Shown piece by piece: positions 1-8,756 of a DNA stretch of 64,000 nt. The stretch is from an uncultured Collinsella sp. (GTDB taxonomy: Bacteria; Actinomycetota; Coriobacteriia; Coriobacteriales; Coriobacteriaceae), in the NCBI GenBank assembly GCA_900544115.1, contig UQTW01000011.1, forward strand, positions 9,545 to 73,544, given 5' to 3'. The notes beneath the pieces are model-generated. The model was not told the DNA's origin. It was given only the letters and a program-made list of their open reading frames with translations, and searched no databases. Within the stretch, counting starts at the first letter, position 1, and each line of letters begins with the position of its first letter. The position numbers and the translations under genes are program-made.

Positions 1-41
1 CGTTGTGTGACTGCAACGATTATATGCCAGTAATTAAATGT

Positions 42-67
42 CGGCAGCAGCGAGGTCGCTGCTGCCG
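42..67 (-). terminator. hairpin ending the aro operon
   Basis: Perfect 12-bp inverted repeat with a minimal loop, about 50 nt beyond the aroQ stop. Read on the minus strand it is followed by an AT-rich stretch (CATTTAATTA) rather than a clean U run, so it is either a weak intrinsic terminator or a 3'-end stabiliser. Confidence 0.5.
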
Positions 68-118
68 GCGCTGGAGTTCTGTTCGTGTGAATCGGTGCTA
101 ATAAATTGATCCGCGACG

Positions 119-556
119 CTACTTTACGAGATGCTTTTTCAGCAGCTCCAACGCGTGGGCGTAGCCTTGGAGGCCTTCGCCGGTGATGGTGGCGAAGCAG
201 GCCAGGCGTGCATAGCTCACCTGGCGGAAGTCCTCGCGTGTCTCTACGGCGCTGATGTGGACCTCCACAGCCGGGATGGCGACGGCCTTGAGGGCATCGA
301 GGATCGCGACGCTCGTGTGCGTGTAGGCCGCCGGGTTGATGACGATGCCGTCGACCTTGCCGTAGGCCTCCTGGATCTTGTCGACGATGCTGCCCTCGTG
401 GTTAGACTGGAAGACCTCGACCTCGTCGAAGCCCTGTGCAGCACCCGCTTCCTGGCAGATCTGCACTAAGCGGTCGTAGTTGTCGCTGCCATAGATGCCC
501 GGCTCGCGAATGCCGAGCATGTTGAGGTTGGGGCCGTTGATGACGAGTGCCTTCAT
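119..556 (-). CDS. aroQ: 3-dehydroquinate dehydratase, type II
   Basis: Dehydrates 3-dehydroquinate to 3-dehydroshikimate, the third shikimate step, in the cytoplasm. At 145 aa it matches the small dodecameric type II family. The N-terminal signature GPNLNMLGIREPGIYG (residues 8-23) carries the catalytic Arg17 and Tyr22, and QSNHEG and the INPAAYTHTS substrate loop follow. The usual VEVHISN motif reads VEVHISA, so an Asn commonly conserved after the catalytic His is Ala. It is the last gene of the minus-strand aro operon, about 100 nt after aroE-aroK and separated from it by a hairpin repeat that may lower its expression. The ATG start gives the family's usual N-terminus. Confidence 0.95.
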   Translation of the reverse strand: MKALVINGPNLNMLGIREPGIYGSDNYDRLVQICQEAGAAQGFDEVEVFQSNHEGSIVDKIQEAYGKVDGIVINPAAYTHTSVAILDALKAVAIPAVEVHISAVETREDFRQVSYARLACFATITGEGLQGYAHALELLKKHLVK

Positions 557-620
557 GGTTGCTTCCTTTGCAGTTGGTTGGCGTGGCTGGTCTTGCGATC
601 TTCGGCGTTTGCCCAGATAA

Positions 621-657
621 AACCTGCCAAAATAAACCTGTCCCTTTTTGGCAGGTT
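621..657 (-). repeat. hairpin repeat with GGGACAGG loop between aroEK and aroQ
   Basis: Arms of 12 nt (AACCTGCCAAAA and its complement) enclose a 13-nt loop that reads AGGGACAGGTTTA on the minus strand. The right arm overlaps the aroE-aroK stop codon. It can act as a partial intrinsic terminator in the operon (stem followed by TTATC on the minus strand). The GGGACAGG core resembles the GGGACGGGG core of the elements at 3062, 28758 and 36777, suggesting a dispersed repeat family. Confidence 0.6.
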
Positions 658-1894
658 AGAGGGTCTCGACGATGGCGGCCGCGGTTTTGGCGGCGCAGTC
701 GCGTGAGTCGATGATGTAGTCGGCCCAGGCGCGGTAGCGTGGCATGCGCTGCTTGGCCAGCTTATCGATGCCGTCGCGGGCGGTGATGGGGCGTCCCTTG
801 TGGGCGAGCTCGTCGAGCTTGCGGTTGAGCATCACGATCTGGCTGTTCTGGTGCAGCAGCGGATAGTTCTCGTCGCGCGTGACCACACCGCCGCCGGTGG
901 AGAGCACCAGACCGCTTCGTTTGGAGATGTCTGACAGCGCCGCCGTCTCCTGCTCGCGGAAGGCGGGCTCACCGTGCTCGACGATAAAGTCGGCGCAGGG
1001 CATGCCCAGGCGCTCCTCAAGCGCGCGGTCCAGGTCGATGTGCTCGCGTCCCGTGAGCAGGGCAATCTGTTCGCCCACACGGGTCTTACCCGAGCCCGGC
1101 ATGCCGATCAGTGCGATGTTCTGCTCGCGGTGAGACAGGCGCTCCGTCACGTCCAGGATGCGCTCGCGCGGGGTGGCCTGGCCGATATAACGCTCGACGG
1201 CTTGCGCCGCCTGGGCCACAAGCATGAGCAAACCGCCGATGCAGGGGATGCCGCGACGCTCGGCCTCGAGCATCAGACCCGTGCGGGCGGGGTTGTAGAC
1301 AATGTCGATGACGCCCTCGAGCGCATCGAGGCCTTCGAGCGTGCAGGGAGCGTCGGGACAGTGGGGGAACATGCCGGCGGGCGTGCAGTTGACGAGCAGC
1401 GCGGCATCGGATTGCTGCGCGATGTTGTCGTAATTGACCTCGCTCGTGCGGCCCACGGGTACGACGATGGCGCACAGATCGCCGAGCACCATGCTGGCCG
1501 TAGTGCCCGCGCCACCGGTGGCACCGAGCACGAGGGCTTTTTTGCCGGCAACCTCAACGCCCAGCTCCTCGACCAGACACTGGAAACCGAAGTAGTCGGT
1601 GTTGTCGCCGCGCAGACGGCCGTCGGGCAGGCGCGTGATGGTATTGACGTTTCCCATGCGCTCGGCGAGCGGGCTCAGCTCGTCCAGGTACTCCATGACG
1701 GCGCGCTTGTAGGGGATAGTCACGTTGGCGCCCTCCCACTCGTCGCCCGTCATAAAGGCCGCGAGGTCCTCGGGCTCGCGCTCAAATCGCACGTACTCGA
1801 GCCCAGCGAGCTCTTTGTAGATGGTCGGGGTGTAGCTGTGGCCCAGCACGCGGCCCAGCACGCCGTAGGGGCGGGTTGCGGCGGTATCGGTCAT
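656..1894 (-). CDS. aroE/aroK: shikimate dehydrogenase-shikimate kinase fusion
   Basis: A 412-aa bifunctional enzyme for two successive pathway steps. Residues 1 to about 260 are NADPH-dependent shikimate dehydrogenase, with catalytic Lys in NVTIPYK, Asp in GDNTD and dinucleotide loop GATGGAGTTA. Residues from about 262 are shikimate kinase, with Walker A GMPGSGKT, the DLD shikimate/Mg site and STGGGVV. These are usually separate genes, and here the order is dehydrogenase then kinase, matching the reaction order. The ATG directly follows the pheA stop (TAGATG), so the two are translationally coupled. A clean in-frame join with no stop argues for a real fusion rather than a frameshift artefact. 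Confidence 0.95.
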   Translation of the reverse strand: MTDTAATRPYGVLGRVLGHSYTPTIYKELAGLEYVRFEREPEDLAAFMTGDEWEGANVTIPYKRAVMEYLDELSPLAERMGNVNTITRLPDGRLRGDNTDYFGFQCLVEELGVEVAGKKALVLGATGGAGTTASMVLGDLCAIVVPVGRTSEVNYDNIAQQSDAALLVNCTPAGMFPHCPDAPCTLEGLDALEGVIDIVYNPARTGLMLEAERRGIPCIGGLLMLVAQAAQAVERYIGQATPRERILDVTERLSHREQNIALIGMPGSGKTRVGEQIALLTGREHIDLDRALEERLGMPCADFIVEHGEPAFREQETAALSDISKRSGLVLSTGGGVVTRDENYPLLHQNSQIVMLNRKLDELAHKGRPITARDGIDKLAKQRMPRYRAWADYIIDSRDCAAKTAAAIVETL

Positions 1895-3040
1895 CTAGAG
1901 CACCTCCGTGTAGCTGCCAAAGTAGGTAAAGCTCTCGCACACGTCGTCGATGGAATCGAGCAGGTCGTCGAGAGCCTTGCTGCCAAAGGGGCAGTCCAGG
2001 TCAAAGTAGAACATAAACTCAAAGTCGTGCCCGGGGATGGGGCGGCTCTCGAGCTTGATGAGGTTGATGTTGAGCGCATAGAAGCGCTCGAGTACGCGAT
2101 AGAGTGCGCCCGGCTCGTTGGCCGTGGTAATCATGAGCGAGGTGCGGTTGGCGCCGGGGTAGACGCGTGGCTCGCGGCTGATGACGACGAAGCGCGTGTA
2201 GTTGTTGTCCGAGTCCTGGATATTGGGCTCCAGCACCTCCAGGCCGTAGAGCGCCGCACAGCTGCGCGAGGCGATGGCGGCGACATCGGTGCGCTCGGAG
2301 TTGGCGACCATCTCGGCCGACATAGCCGTGTTGAGATACTTGGTGGCGTGCAGATCGTGCGCCTCGATAAAGCCGGCGCATTGCGCGATGGCCTGACCGT
2401 GGCTATAAACCTCACGAACATCCTGTAGCTTGGTGCCGGGCTTGACGAGCAGGTTGTGGTCGATCTTGAGGCGCAGCGAGCGCACAATGTGGAAGTCGAA
2501 CTGCGCGAGCAGGTCGTAGACTGCGTTAACCGAGCCCGCGGTGGAGTTTTCGATGGGCAATACGCCAAACTCGCAAAAGCCGTCGCGCACAGCGCGCATG
2601 ACACCTTCGAAGGTGTCGAAGAACGCGATATCGGGCACGTCGAAGAGCTTGCACGCGGCGATCTGGCTGTAGGCGCCCTCAACGCCCTGGCAGGCGACGC
2701 TGGCAGTCTGGGGGAAGGGCGTGTCGAAGGCCTCGGCAGTGGCGTGGGCCTTTTGCGAGACCGTGATGCCCTTGAGTTCGTTGATATAGCGCTGCTGCTC
2801 GGCCTTGCTCATGCTCATTAGGAGGCGGAACAGCGTGATTGTCTGCGCCTCGTAGCGCTCGGGCGCGCGACTGGCAAGGTTGTTGAGCTTGGAGCGCTCA
2901 CGGGCGGGGTCGAAGACGGCCTTGCCCATCTCGATTTTTGACTTGGCGACCTCGGTGGCAATGTCCATGCGCTCGACAAAACTGTTGAGGAGCGTGGTGT
3001 CGATGCCATCGATGGCCTGGCGGATGTCAGCAAGGTCCAT
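1895..3040 (-). CDS. pheA: chorismate mutase / prephenate dehydratase (P-protein)
   Basis: Converts chorismate to prephenate and then phenylpyruvate, committing flux to phenylalanine. It has 381 aa in three parts: an AroQ-type chorismate mutase helix bundle (1-90), prephenate dehydratase (about 100-285, with ENSTAGS and NNYTRF), and a C-terminal ACT domain with the phenylalanine-binding ESRP motif, so feedback inhibition is expected. The ATG at 3040 is preferred because AAAGGGG sits about 7 nt upstream. A GTG at 3055 would add five residues but overlaps that ribosome site. A long perfect inverted repeat lies just upstream, between it and aroC. Confidence 0.94.
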   Translation of the reverse strand: MDLADIRQAIDGIDTTLLNSFVERMDIATEVAKSKIEMGKAVFDPARERSKLNNLASRAPERYEAQTITLFRLLMSMSKAEQQRYINELKGITVSQKAHATAEAFDTPFPQTASVACQGVEGAYSQIAACKLFDVPDIAFFDTFEGVMRAVRDGFCEFGVLPIENSTAGSVNAVYDLLAQFDFHIVRSLRLKIDHNLLVKPGTKLQDVREVYSHGQAIAQCAGFIEAHDLHATKYLNTAMSAEMVANSERTDVAAIASRSCAALYGLEVLEPNIQDSDNNYTRFVVISREPRVYPGANRTSLMITTANEPGALYRVLERFYALNINLIKLESRPIPGHDFEFMFYFDLDCPFGSKALDDLLDSIDDVCESFTYFGSYTEVL

Positions 3041-3061
3041 AGGGACCCCTTTCACGTGTCG

Positions 3062-3137
3062 GTGATTTTTCTGGGACGGGGATTAAAAAATCATTAGGTA
3101 CGAAATGATTTTTTAATCCCCGTCCCAGAAAAATCAC
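3062..3137. repeat. 76-nt perfect inverted repeat (2 x 34 nt) inside the aro operon
   Basis: Arms 3062-3095 and 3104-3137 are exact complements with an 8-nt loop. Each arm contains CTGGGACGGGGATTAAAAAA. It lies between aroC and pheA, which are transcribed together, so any transcript through the operon would form a 34-bp stem. It looks like a small non-coding mobile or REP-like element. Read either way it could also attenuate expression of the distal genes pheA, aroE-aroK and aroQ. Confidence 0.85.
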
Positions 3138-3176
3138 TGGGTGGGCGTGGGGGCCGGAGTTGGCCCCCGGAGATTT

Positions 3177-4274
3177 TTAGCGCTGAGCGGCGTCTTCGAG
3201 GAGGGCGTCCCAGATGGCAAGGGCGGCGGCTGCCTCGGCTACGGGGACAGCTCGGGGGACGATGCAGGGATCGTGGCGGCCGTGGACCGAGAGCTCTGCA
3301 TTTTCCATAGCGTCCATGTCCACCGTCTGCTGCTCGCGGCCAATGGAGGGCGTCGGCTTTACGGCCATGCGCCACATGACGGGCGCGCCGGTCGAAATAC
3401 CGCCCAGGATGCCGCCGGCGTTGTTGGACTCGACCTCGATCTCGCCGGTCTCGGCATCGATGCGATACGGATCATTGTTCTCGCTGCCGCGCATGGCGGC
3501 CACGGCAAAGCCCATGCCAAACTCCACGCCCTTTACGGCGGGAATGCCAAACGCGATCTGCGCGATGCGGTTCTCGATGCCGTCGAACATGGGGTCGCCG
3601 ATGCCCGCGTGAAGCCCGTAAATGCCGCACTCCACGATGCCGCCGATGCTGTCGAGTTCGTCGCGCGCGGCTAGGATTTCCTCGCGCATGCGGCCGGCTG
3701 CGGCGGCGTCAATGCACGGCAGATCGTTCGTAAGGATCGCCTTGCGGTCGGCCTCGCGATAGACCATGTCGTCCATCGGCAGGTCGGAGATGCCGCCGAT
3801 CTGCGCGACGTGCGCCATGACCTGAATGCCGCGGGCCTCGAGTGCCTGCAGCGCAATGCCGCCGGCGATGCATAAGGGGGCCGTTAGGCGGCCGGAGAAA
3901 TGACCGCCACCTGCGATATCGTGCATGTTGTGATACTTCACGCGCGCAGGGAAGTCCGCGTGTCCCGGACGGGGCTTGCGGCGCAGCTCGGAGTAATCCT
4001 TGGAGCGCGTGTTGGTGTTCTCGATAATCGCGGCGATGGGCGCGCCGGTGGTATGTCCATCGACAACACCGGCGATGATGTGGGCGGCGTCGGCCTCGCG
4101 GCGTTTGGTCGCGGTCTCGTCGCGACCGGGGGCGCGACGGTCGAGGAAGGCCTGCAGCTGCTCCTGGTCCACGGCGATACCTGCCGGAATGCCATCGAGC
4201 GAGCAGCCGATGGCGGGGGAGTGCGACTGGCCGAAGATGCTTAAGTGCAAGACGTTGCCAAAGGTCGAGGACAT
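3177..4274 (-). CDS. aroC: chorismate synthase
   Basis: Makes chorismate from EPSP using reduced FMN, the last common aromatic step. The 365 aa match the family. Recognisable blocks are FGQSHSPAIG near the N-terminus (the common form is GESHG), RPGHADF, and GGHFSGRLTAPL, a variant shared with clostridial-type enzymes in place of GGRxSARET. The ATG follows the aroA stop by one base (TAGCATG) with GAGGAGG just upstream, so it is coupled to aroA. Confidence 0.95.
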   Translation of the reverse strand: MSSTFGNVLHLSIFGQSHSPAIGCSLDGIPAGIAVDQEQLQAFLDRRAPGRDETATKRREADAAHIIAGVVDGHTTGAPIAAIIENTNTRSKDYSELRRKPRPGHADFPARVKYHNMHDIAGGGHFSGRLTAPLCIAGGIALQALEARGIQVMAHVAQIGGISDLPMDDMVYREADRKAILTNDLPCIDAAAAGRMREEILAARDELDSIGGIVECGIYGLHAGIGDPMFDGIENRIAQIAFGIPAVKGVEFGMGFAVAAMRGSENNDPYRIDAETGEIEVESNNAGGILGGISTGAPVMWRMAVKPTPSIGREQQTVDMDAMENAELSVHGRHDPCIVPRAVPVAEAAAALAIWDALLEDAAQR

Positions 4275-4275
4275 G

Positions 4276-5595
4276 CTATTCCTCCTCGAGTGTGACCTTG
4301 CCGCCCAGCAGGCGGTAGTGGTCGAAGAAATCGGGATAGGACTTGTTGACGGCCTCGGCGCCGTGGATCACGACCTCGTCAGTGGCGCGGCTCGCAGCGA
4401 TGGCAGCCATCATAGCAATGCGGTGGTCGTTGTGCGAATCGACTTCGCCGCCGGTAAAGGCGTCGACACCCTTGATGATGAGGTCGTCGCCGGAAATTCG
4501 TACCTGCGCGCCCAGTGCGGTGAGCTCGCGGGTGGTGGTGGCCAAGCGATCGGATTCCTTGATGCGCAGGCGGGCGCAATCGCGAATGAACGTGCGGCCT
4601 TGCGCCAGCGATGCCACGGCCGAGATTACGGGCACCAAGTCGGGGATGTCGTGGGCGCTCATCTCAAAGCCGGCGAGCTTGTCGGACTGCACAGTGGCGG
4701 CGTTGGTGGAGCGCACAATGCGGGCGCCAAAGCGCGAAAGCGCGGCAAGCACGTTGCGGTCGCCCTGTGCGGAGCTCAGCGACACGCCCTCGACGGTGAT
4801 GGGGTCGTTGCCGATGGCACCGGCGCACAGCCAAAAGGCGGCGTTGGACCAGTCGCCCTCGACGGCTACGCTGCCGGGCGTGCGGTACGAGCCACTGTTT
4901 ACGCGGAAGTTCGTGACCTCGGGCTGGCCGTCCTTGGCCGGAATACGCTCGACGTTGACCTCGACGCCAAAGGCCTTCATGGCCTGGATCGTCAGGTTGA
5001 TGTAGGGGCGGCTCTCGATGAGGCCGGTTACCTGCACGCAGGAGGGCTGGGCCAAAAGCGGGGCCGCCAGCAGCAGGCCGGAGATATACTGCGAGCTCAC
5101 GTTGCCCGGAAGCACAAAGGTGCCCGGGCGCATGCGTCCGCTCGTCTTGAGCGGAAAACCGCCCAGACCCTGCAGGTCGCAGCCGGCGGCGATGATCTCG
5201 TCCGAGAGCGGGGAGAGTGGGCGGGCGCCCAAGCGTCCCTGACCCACAAAAGTTGCTTCTGCGCCCAGCGCGCAGGCGACAGGCAGCATAAAGCGCAGCG
5301 TGGAGCCGCTTTCACCGCAGTCAAGCGTGCTGCCGGCAAGGGCCTTGAGCAGGCCAAACTCAACACTCTTCATGGTGGGGTGGACCTGGAAGCCGTCCTC
5401 GACGGTCTCGATGCGAGCACCCAGGGCCGTAAGGCAACGCACCGTAGCCTCGATGTCGGCGCAGGTGGTATTGCAGGTGACGTGTGTCTCGCCGTTGGCA
5501 AGCGCAGCGCAGATGATGAGGCGATGCGCCATCGACTTGGACGCGATGGCGGGAACGGTGCCCTTGAGCGGGGACGGGGTGATGCGGGCTAGCAT
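4276..5595 (-). CDS. aroA: 3-phosphoshikimate 1-carboxyvinyltransferase (EPSP synthase)
   Basis: Transfers the enolpyruvyl group of PEP to shikimate 3-phosphate. It has 439 aa from the ATG at 5595, giving N-terminus MLARITPSPLKG; that ATG overlaps the aroB stop and has GGGAGA upstream. A longer reading extends 27 residues into aroB and lacks family resemblance. Motifs include KSMAHR, GESGSTLRF, LGARPLSPL, RIKESDRL and HNDHRIAM, covering the PEP- and S3P-binding residues of both domains. Confidence 0.95.
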   Translation of the reverse strand: MLARITPSPLKGTVPAIASKSMAHRLIICAALANGETHVTCNTTCADIEATVRCLTALGARIETVEDGFQVHPTMKSVEFGLLKALAGSTLDCGESGSTLRFMLPVACALGAEATFVGQGRLGARPLSPLSDEIIAAGCDLQGLGGFPLKTSGRMRPGTFVLPGNVSSQYISGLLLAAPLLAQPSCVQVTGLIESRPYINLTIQAMKAFGVEVNVERIPAKDGQPEVTNFRVNSGSYRTPGSVAVEGDWSNAAFWLCAGAIGNDPITVEGVSLSSAQGDRNVLAALSRFGARIVRSTNAATVQSDKLAGFEMSAHDIPDLVPVISAVASLAQGRTFIRDCARLRIKESDRLATTTRELTALGAQVRISGDDLIIKGVDAFTGGEVDSHNDHRIAMMAAIAASRATDEVVIHGAEAVNKSYPDFFDHYRLLGGKVTLEEE

Positions 5596-6695
5596 GCGGA
5601 AGCGTCTCCCTTCTGGCCGAGGCCCTCGGCAATTAAATCGTGGAAGGTGGAAAGCGGCGTGCGGTCGATGCTGCAACGGCCAATGCCGTGCGGAATTACC
5701 AGGTCAATCGTGTCACCGGCGCGCTTTTTATCGTGCAGTGCTTCGGCAAAGACGGCGTCGGCCGAAAGCTCGCAGCGGGTCTTGAGACCGTGGCGTGCGC
5801 AGAGCTCCTCGATGCGGCCCGGCAGCTCGGCGTCGCAGATGCCATGAAGCGCCGCGGCGCGCGTGATGATACCCATGCCGATCGACACGCAGTTGCCGTG
5901 TCCCAGCTCAAAGTGCTCGCAGGCCTCGACGGCATGTCCGGCACTGTGTCCAAAGTTGAGGAGCTTGCGCTGGTTGGTTTCGCGCTCGTCGGCGACGACC
6001 ACGGCGCGCTTGATGTCGATATTGCGGGCGATGATGAGCGCTACGCGAGCCACGTCCTGGTTGAGCAGCTCCAGCGTGAGCGGGGTCTTCTCCAGCTCGG
6101 CGAAAAGCTCCGGGTCGGCGATTACGGCGTGCTTGACGACCTCGCCGCAGCCGTCGGCGAACTGCTCGGGCGTGAGGGTGGCCAGGCACCCCACGTCGGC
6201 GATAACCACGCTCGGCTGCCAAAAGGCGCCGGCCAAGTTCTTGCCGGCAGCCAGGTCTATGGCGGTCTTGCCTCCCACCGACGAATCCACCATGGCGAGC
6301 AGGCTCGTGGGGATCTGCACAAACTTGCAGCCGCGCATGTAGGTGGCGGCCACAAAGCCCGCCACGTCGCCCACGACGCCGCCGCCGAGTGCCACGATCA
6401 CGTCGGAGCGCGAAAGCTCGTGCTCGGCCACAAACTCCAAAATGGCAACGTAGGTCTCGGCGCGCTTATGGGCCTCGCCGGCCTCGAAGGTGCAGATGCT
6501 CACCTCATAGCCTGCGGATTCGAGGCTCTGCTTAACGGGCATCTGGTAGAGCGGGCCCACGTTGGTGTCTGTCACGATGACGGCGCGGGTGCCGCCGGCG
6601 GTGGCGCGCACGAGCGGCCCCGCCTGCTCCAGCAAAAACGTGCCCACATGCACCTGGTAGGGGCGTGCGGTGTCGATATCGATAGTAATCGCCAT
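5589..6695 (-). CDS. aroB: 3-dehydroquinate synthase
   Basis: NAD- and metal-dependent cyclisation of DAHP to 3-dehydroquinate, the second pathway step. The 368 aa are typical. The sequence shows the NAD-binding GGGVVGDVAGF, the QIPTSLLAMVDSSVGGKTAID block, and the metal ligands within NFGHSAGHAVE and LGHGN. The ATG has AAAGGACC about 8 nt upstream. Its 3' end overlaps aroA by 7 nt, indicating translational coupling. Confidence 0.96.
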   Translation of the reverse strand: MAITIDIDTARPYQVHVGTFLLEQAGPLVRATAGGTRAVIVTDTNVGPLYQMPVKQSLESAGYEVSICTFEAGEAHKRAETYVAILEFVAEHELSRSDVIVALGGGVVGDVAGFVAATYMRGCKFVQIPTSLLAMVDSSVGGKTAIDLAAGKNLAGAFWQPSVVIADVGCLATLTPEQFADGCGEVVKHAVIADPELFAELEKTPLTLELLNQDVARVALIIARNIDIKRAVVVADERETNQRKLLNFGHSAGHAVEACEHFELGHGNCVSIGMGIITRAAALHGICDAELPGRIEELCARHGLKTRCELSADAVFAEALHDKKRAGDTIDLVIPHGIGRCSIDRTPLSTFHDLIAEGLGQKGDASAC

Positions 6696-6731
6696 AAGCT
6701 TCGGTCCTTTCGACCTGGCGTGATGGGTGGT

Positions 6732-7646
6732 CTAGTGGGAGGCCTCGTCGTCGAGCGCGCGCTTAATGCGGTCGCCCTCGGCAAGGAGATTCTCCAGATA
6801 GCGCTGGTCGCGGTCCTTAAGGGCGCGGCTGTAGGCGCCAAGCGATTCGATCAGATGGTCGATCTCGAAGGCGAGCGCATCGGCGTCGTCGATCATGAGC
6901 TCGGACCACATCTGAGGATTGAGGTGTGCCACGCGGGTGAGGTCGCGGTAGCTGCCGGCCGAAAAGCCGTGGTGGACCTGAGCGGTCGGGCTCTTAACAT
7001 AGGCGTTGGAGACGACGTGCGCGAGCTGGCTCGTAAAGGCGATGACGCGGTCGTGCTCGGCGGCGCTCGTTACGCTGAACTTGCCAAAGCCCAGGGGACG
7101 TACCATCTCGCGCACCTGGCCCAAAAGCTCCAGCTTGAGTGCGTCGTCCACTGCGGGCGGTACAAGCACGAGCGGTGCGTCCTGGAACAGGTCGGCGCGG
7201 GAATGCGCGTAGCCCGAGAACTGCGTGCCCGCCATGGGGTGCGCGCCCACAAAGTAAAAACCGTGCTCGCGGGCAAGCTCAAAGGCGCGCTCGCACACGA
7301 TGCCCTTGACGCCTACGGTGTCGATCACCACGGGGCCCATGATGGCCTCGGTGTCAGTGGCGTCGGCGAGTGCCTGGGCGTGCGCCTCGAGCCACTCGAT
7401 GCAGGCCTCGGGGTAGCATGCCAGGACGATGATGTCGCACTCGCCGAGCGTCTCGTCGTTGAGCTCGCCGGCAACGGTGCCCATGCTGGCGGCCGTCATG
7501 ACGTCGTCATCGGGGTCCCAGGCCAGCACACGGACGCCCGCCTGCGCATAGCCGCGGGCAAAACTGCCGCCGATGAGGCCCAGGCCCACGATGCCGGCGC
7601 ACTTGGGGCCACCCTGGTTAACGCGTGCGTTTCTCACCGTGCCCAT
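6732..7646 (-). CDS. tyrA: prephenate dehydrogenase
   Basis: Oxidatively decarboxylates prephenate to 4-hydroxyphenylpyruvate for tyrosine. The 304-aa protein begins with a short basic tail, then Rossmann loop GLGLIGGS, followed by VLACYPE, VIDTVGVK and the prephenate-binding GAHPMAGTQFSGY. There is no fused chorismate mutase or ACT domain, so regulation may rest mainly on aroF and pheA. Its Shine-Dalgarno site AGGAG is formed by the last codons of aroF (AGGAGTAG), a strong sign of co-translation. Confidence 0.93.
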   Translation of the reverse strand: MGTVRNARVNQGGPKCAGIVGLGLIGGSFARGYAQAGVRVLAWDPDDDVMTAASMGTVAGELNDETLGECDIIVLACYPEACIEWLEAHAQALADATDTEAIMGPVVIDTVGVKGIVCERAFELAREHGFYFVGAHPMAGTQFSGYAHSRADLFQDAPLVLVPPAVDDALKLELLGQVREMVRPLGFGKFSVTSAAEHDRVIAFTSQLAHVVSNAYVKSPTAQVHHGFSAGSYRDLTRVAHLNPQMWSELMIDDADALAFEIDHLIESLGAYSRALKDRDQRYLENLLAEGDRIKRALDDEASH

Positions 7647-7649
7647 GGG

Positions 7650-8675
7650 CTACTCCTGAACGGTCTCTTGGCAGACGACCTCGCGGATGGCGCGGATGCG
7701 GCGCATGGTGTCGTCGAACTGGTCGGGGGTGAGGGCCTGAGCGCCGTCGGACCAAGCATGGCTCGGGTCGTCGTGGACCTCGATCTCCAGACCGTTGGCG
7801 CCGCAGGCGGTCGCCGCGAGCGCCATAGGCTCAACGTAGCGGGTGTAGCCGGTGGCGTGGCTGGGGTCGGCAACGACGGGCAGGTGCGACAGGTGGTGGA
7901 GCACCGGCACGGCGTTGAGGTCGAAGGTGTTGCGGGTGCGGGTCTCGAAGGTGCGGATACCGCGCTCACACAGGATGACGTTGTCGTTGCCCTCGCTCAT
8001 GATGTACTCGGCAGCCATGAGCAGCTCGTCGACGGTGCCGGACATGCCGCGCTTGAGCAGAACCGGGGTCTGCGTCTTGCCGACCTCCTTGAGCAGGGGG
8101 AAATTCTGGGCGTTGCGAGCGCCAATCTGCATGACGTCAATCTTCTTGTCGAGGAAGACCTGCACGTCGCGCGGGTCCATGATCTCGGTGACGATCGGCA
8201 TGTCGAGCTCGGCGGATGCCTCGCACAGCAGGTCCAGACCGGCGGGGCCCATGCCCTGGTAGGCGTACGGGGAAGTGCGGGGCTTGTAGGCGCCGCCGCG
8301 CAGCATCGTGGCGCCGGCTGCCTTCACGCGGCGGGCGATGCGGATGAGGTTCTCGCCCTCGACGGAGCACGGGCCGGCGATGACCTGGAACTGGTCGCCG
8401 CCGATCTTGACGCCGTGGCCGCAGTCGATGACGGAGTCCTCGGGGTGGAACTTGCGGTTGGCGCGCTTGAACGGCTCGGAGACGCGCTGCACGCGCTCGA
8501 CGACGTCCATGGACTCGAGCAGGAATGGGTCGATCTTGGTCGTATCGCCCACCAGGCCGATGATCGTCTCGTTCTCGCCGCGCGAGACGTCGGTCTTCAG
8601 GCCCTTTTTCTCAATCCAGCTGACGATATGGCTGACGGCCTCGTCGCTGGCGCTCTGCTTTAAAATTGCAATCAT
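7650..8675 (-). CDS. aroF: 3-deoxy-7-phosphoheptulonate synthase (DAHP synthase, type I-beta with N-terminal regulatory domain)
   Basis: Condenses PEP and erythrose 4-phosphate, the entry step of the pathway. It has 341 aa from the ATG at 8675 (MIAILKQ), preceded by GAGAGG. Residues 1-70 form the ferredoxin-like domain found in Thermotoga-type enzymes, which there gives tyrosine/phenylalanine feedback. The barrel follows, with IAGPCSVEG, LRGGAYKPRTSPY, LLKRGMSGT, ILCERG and DPSHATG. As the first gene of the operon it is likely the main control point. Feedback by aromatic acids is inferred from the domain. Confidence 0.95.
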   Translation of the reverse strand: MIAILKQSASDEAVSHIVSWIEKKGLKTDVSRGENETIIGLVGDTTKIDPFLLESMDVVERVQRVSEPFKRANRKFHPEDSVIDCGHGVKIGGDQFQVIAGPCSVEGENLIRIARRVKAAGATMLRGGAYKPRTSPYAYQGMGPAGLDLLCEASAELDMPIVTEIMDPRDVQVFLDKKIDVMQIGARNAQNFPLLKEVGKTQTPVLLKRGMSGTVDELLMAAEYIMSEGNDNVILCERGIRTFETRTRNTFDLNAVPVLHHLSHLPVVADPSHATGYTRYVEPMALAATACGANGLEIEVHDDPSHAWSDGAQALTPDQFDDTMRRIRAIREVVCQETVQE

Positions 8676-8712
8676 GGTGTGCCTCTCACCTCGATGGATA
8701 ACCCTTGCAAAA

Positions 8713-8733
8713 ACGGCCCGCATCGCGAGCCGT
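8713..8733 (-). terminator. terminator-like hairpin in the aro leader (possible attenuator)
   Basis: On the minus strand a 9-bp GC-rich stem with one G-T pair and a GAT loop is followed directly by TTTTTGC. It lies 38 nt before the aroF start. No minus-strand gene lies upstream for it to end, so it may attenuate the aro operon. A 20-codon ORF (8748-8686, minus) overlaps it but has no obvious ribosome site and no run of aromatic codons. Confidence 0.4.
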
Positions 8734-8756
8734 GTATATATGGTGCATGAGAGTTT

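Noticed and set aside
5640..8663. A 1007-codon open frame on the plus strand opposite aroB, tyrA and aroF
   Set aside because: It mirrors the codon pattern of the real genes on the other strand, has His/Gly/Val-rich sequence with no family resemblance, and is typical of GC-rich antisense frames.
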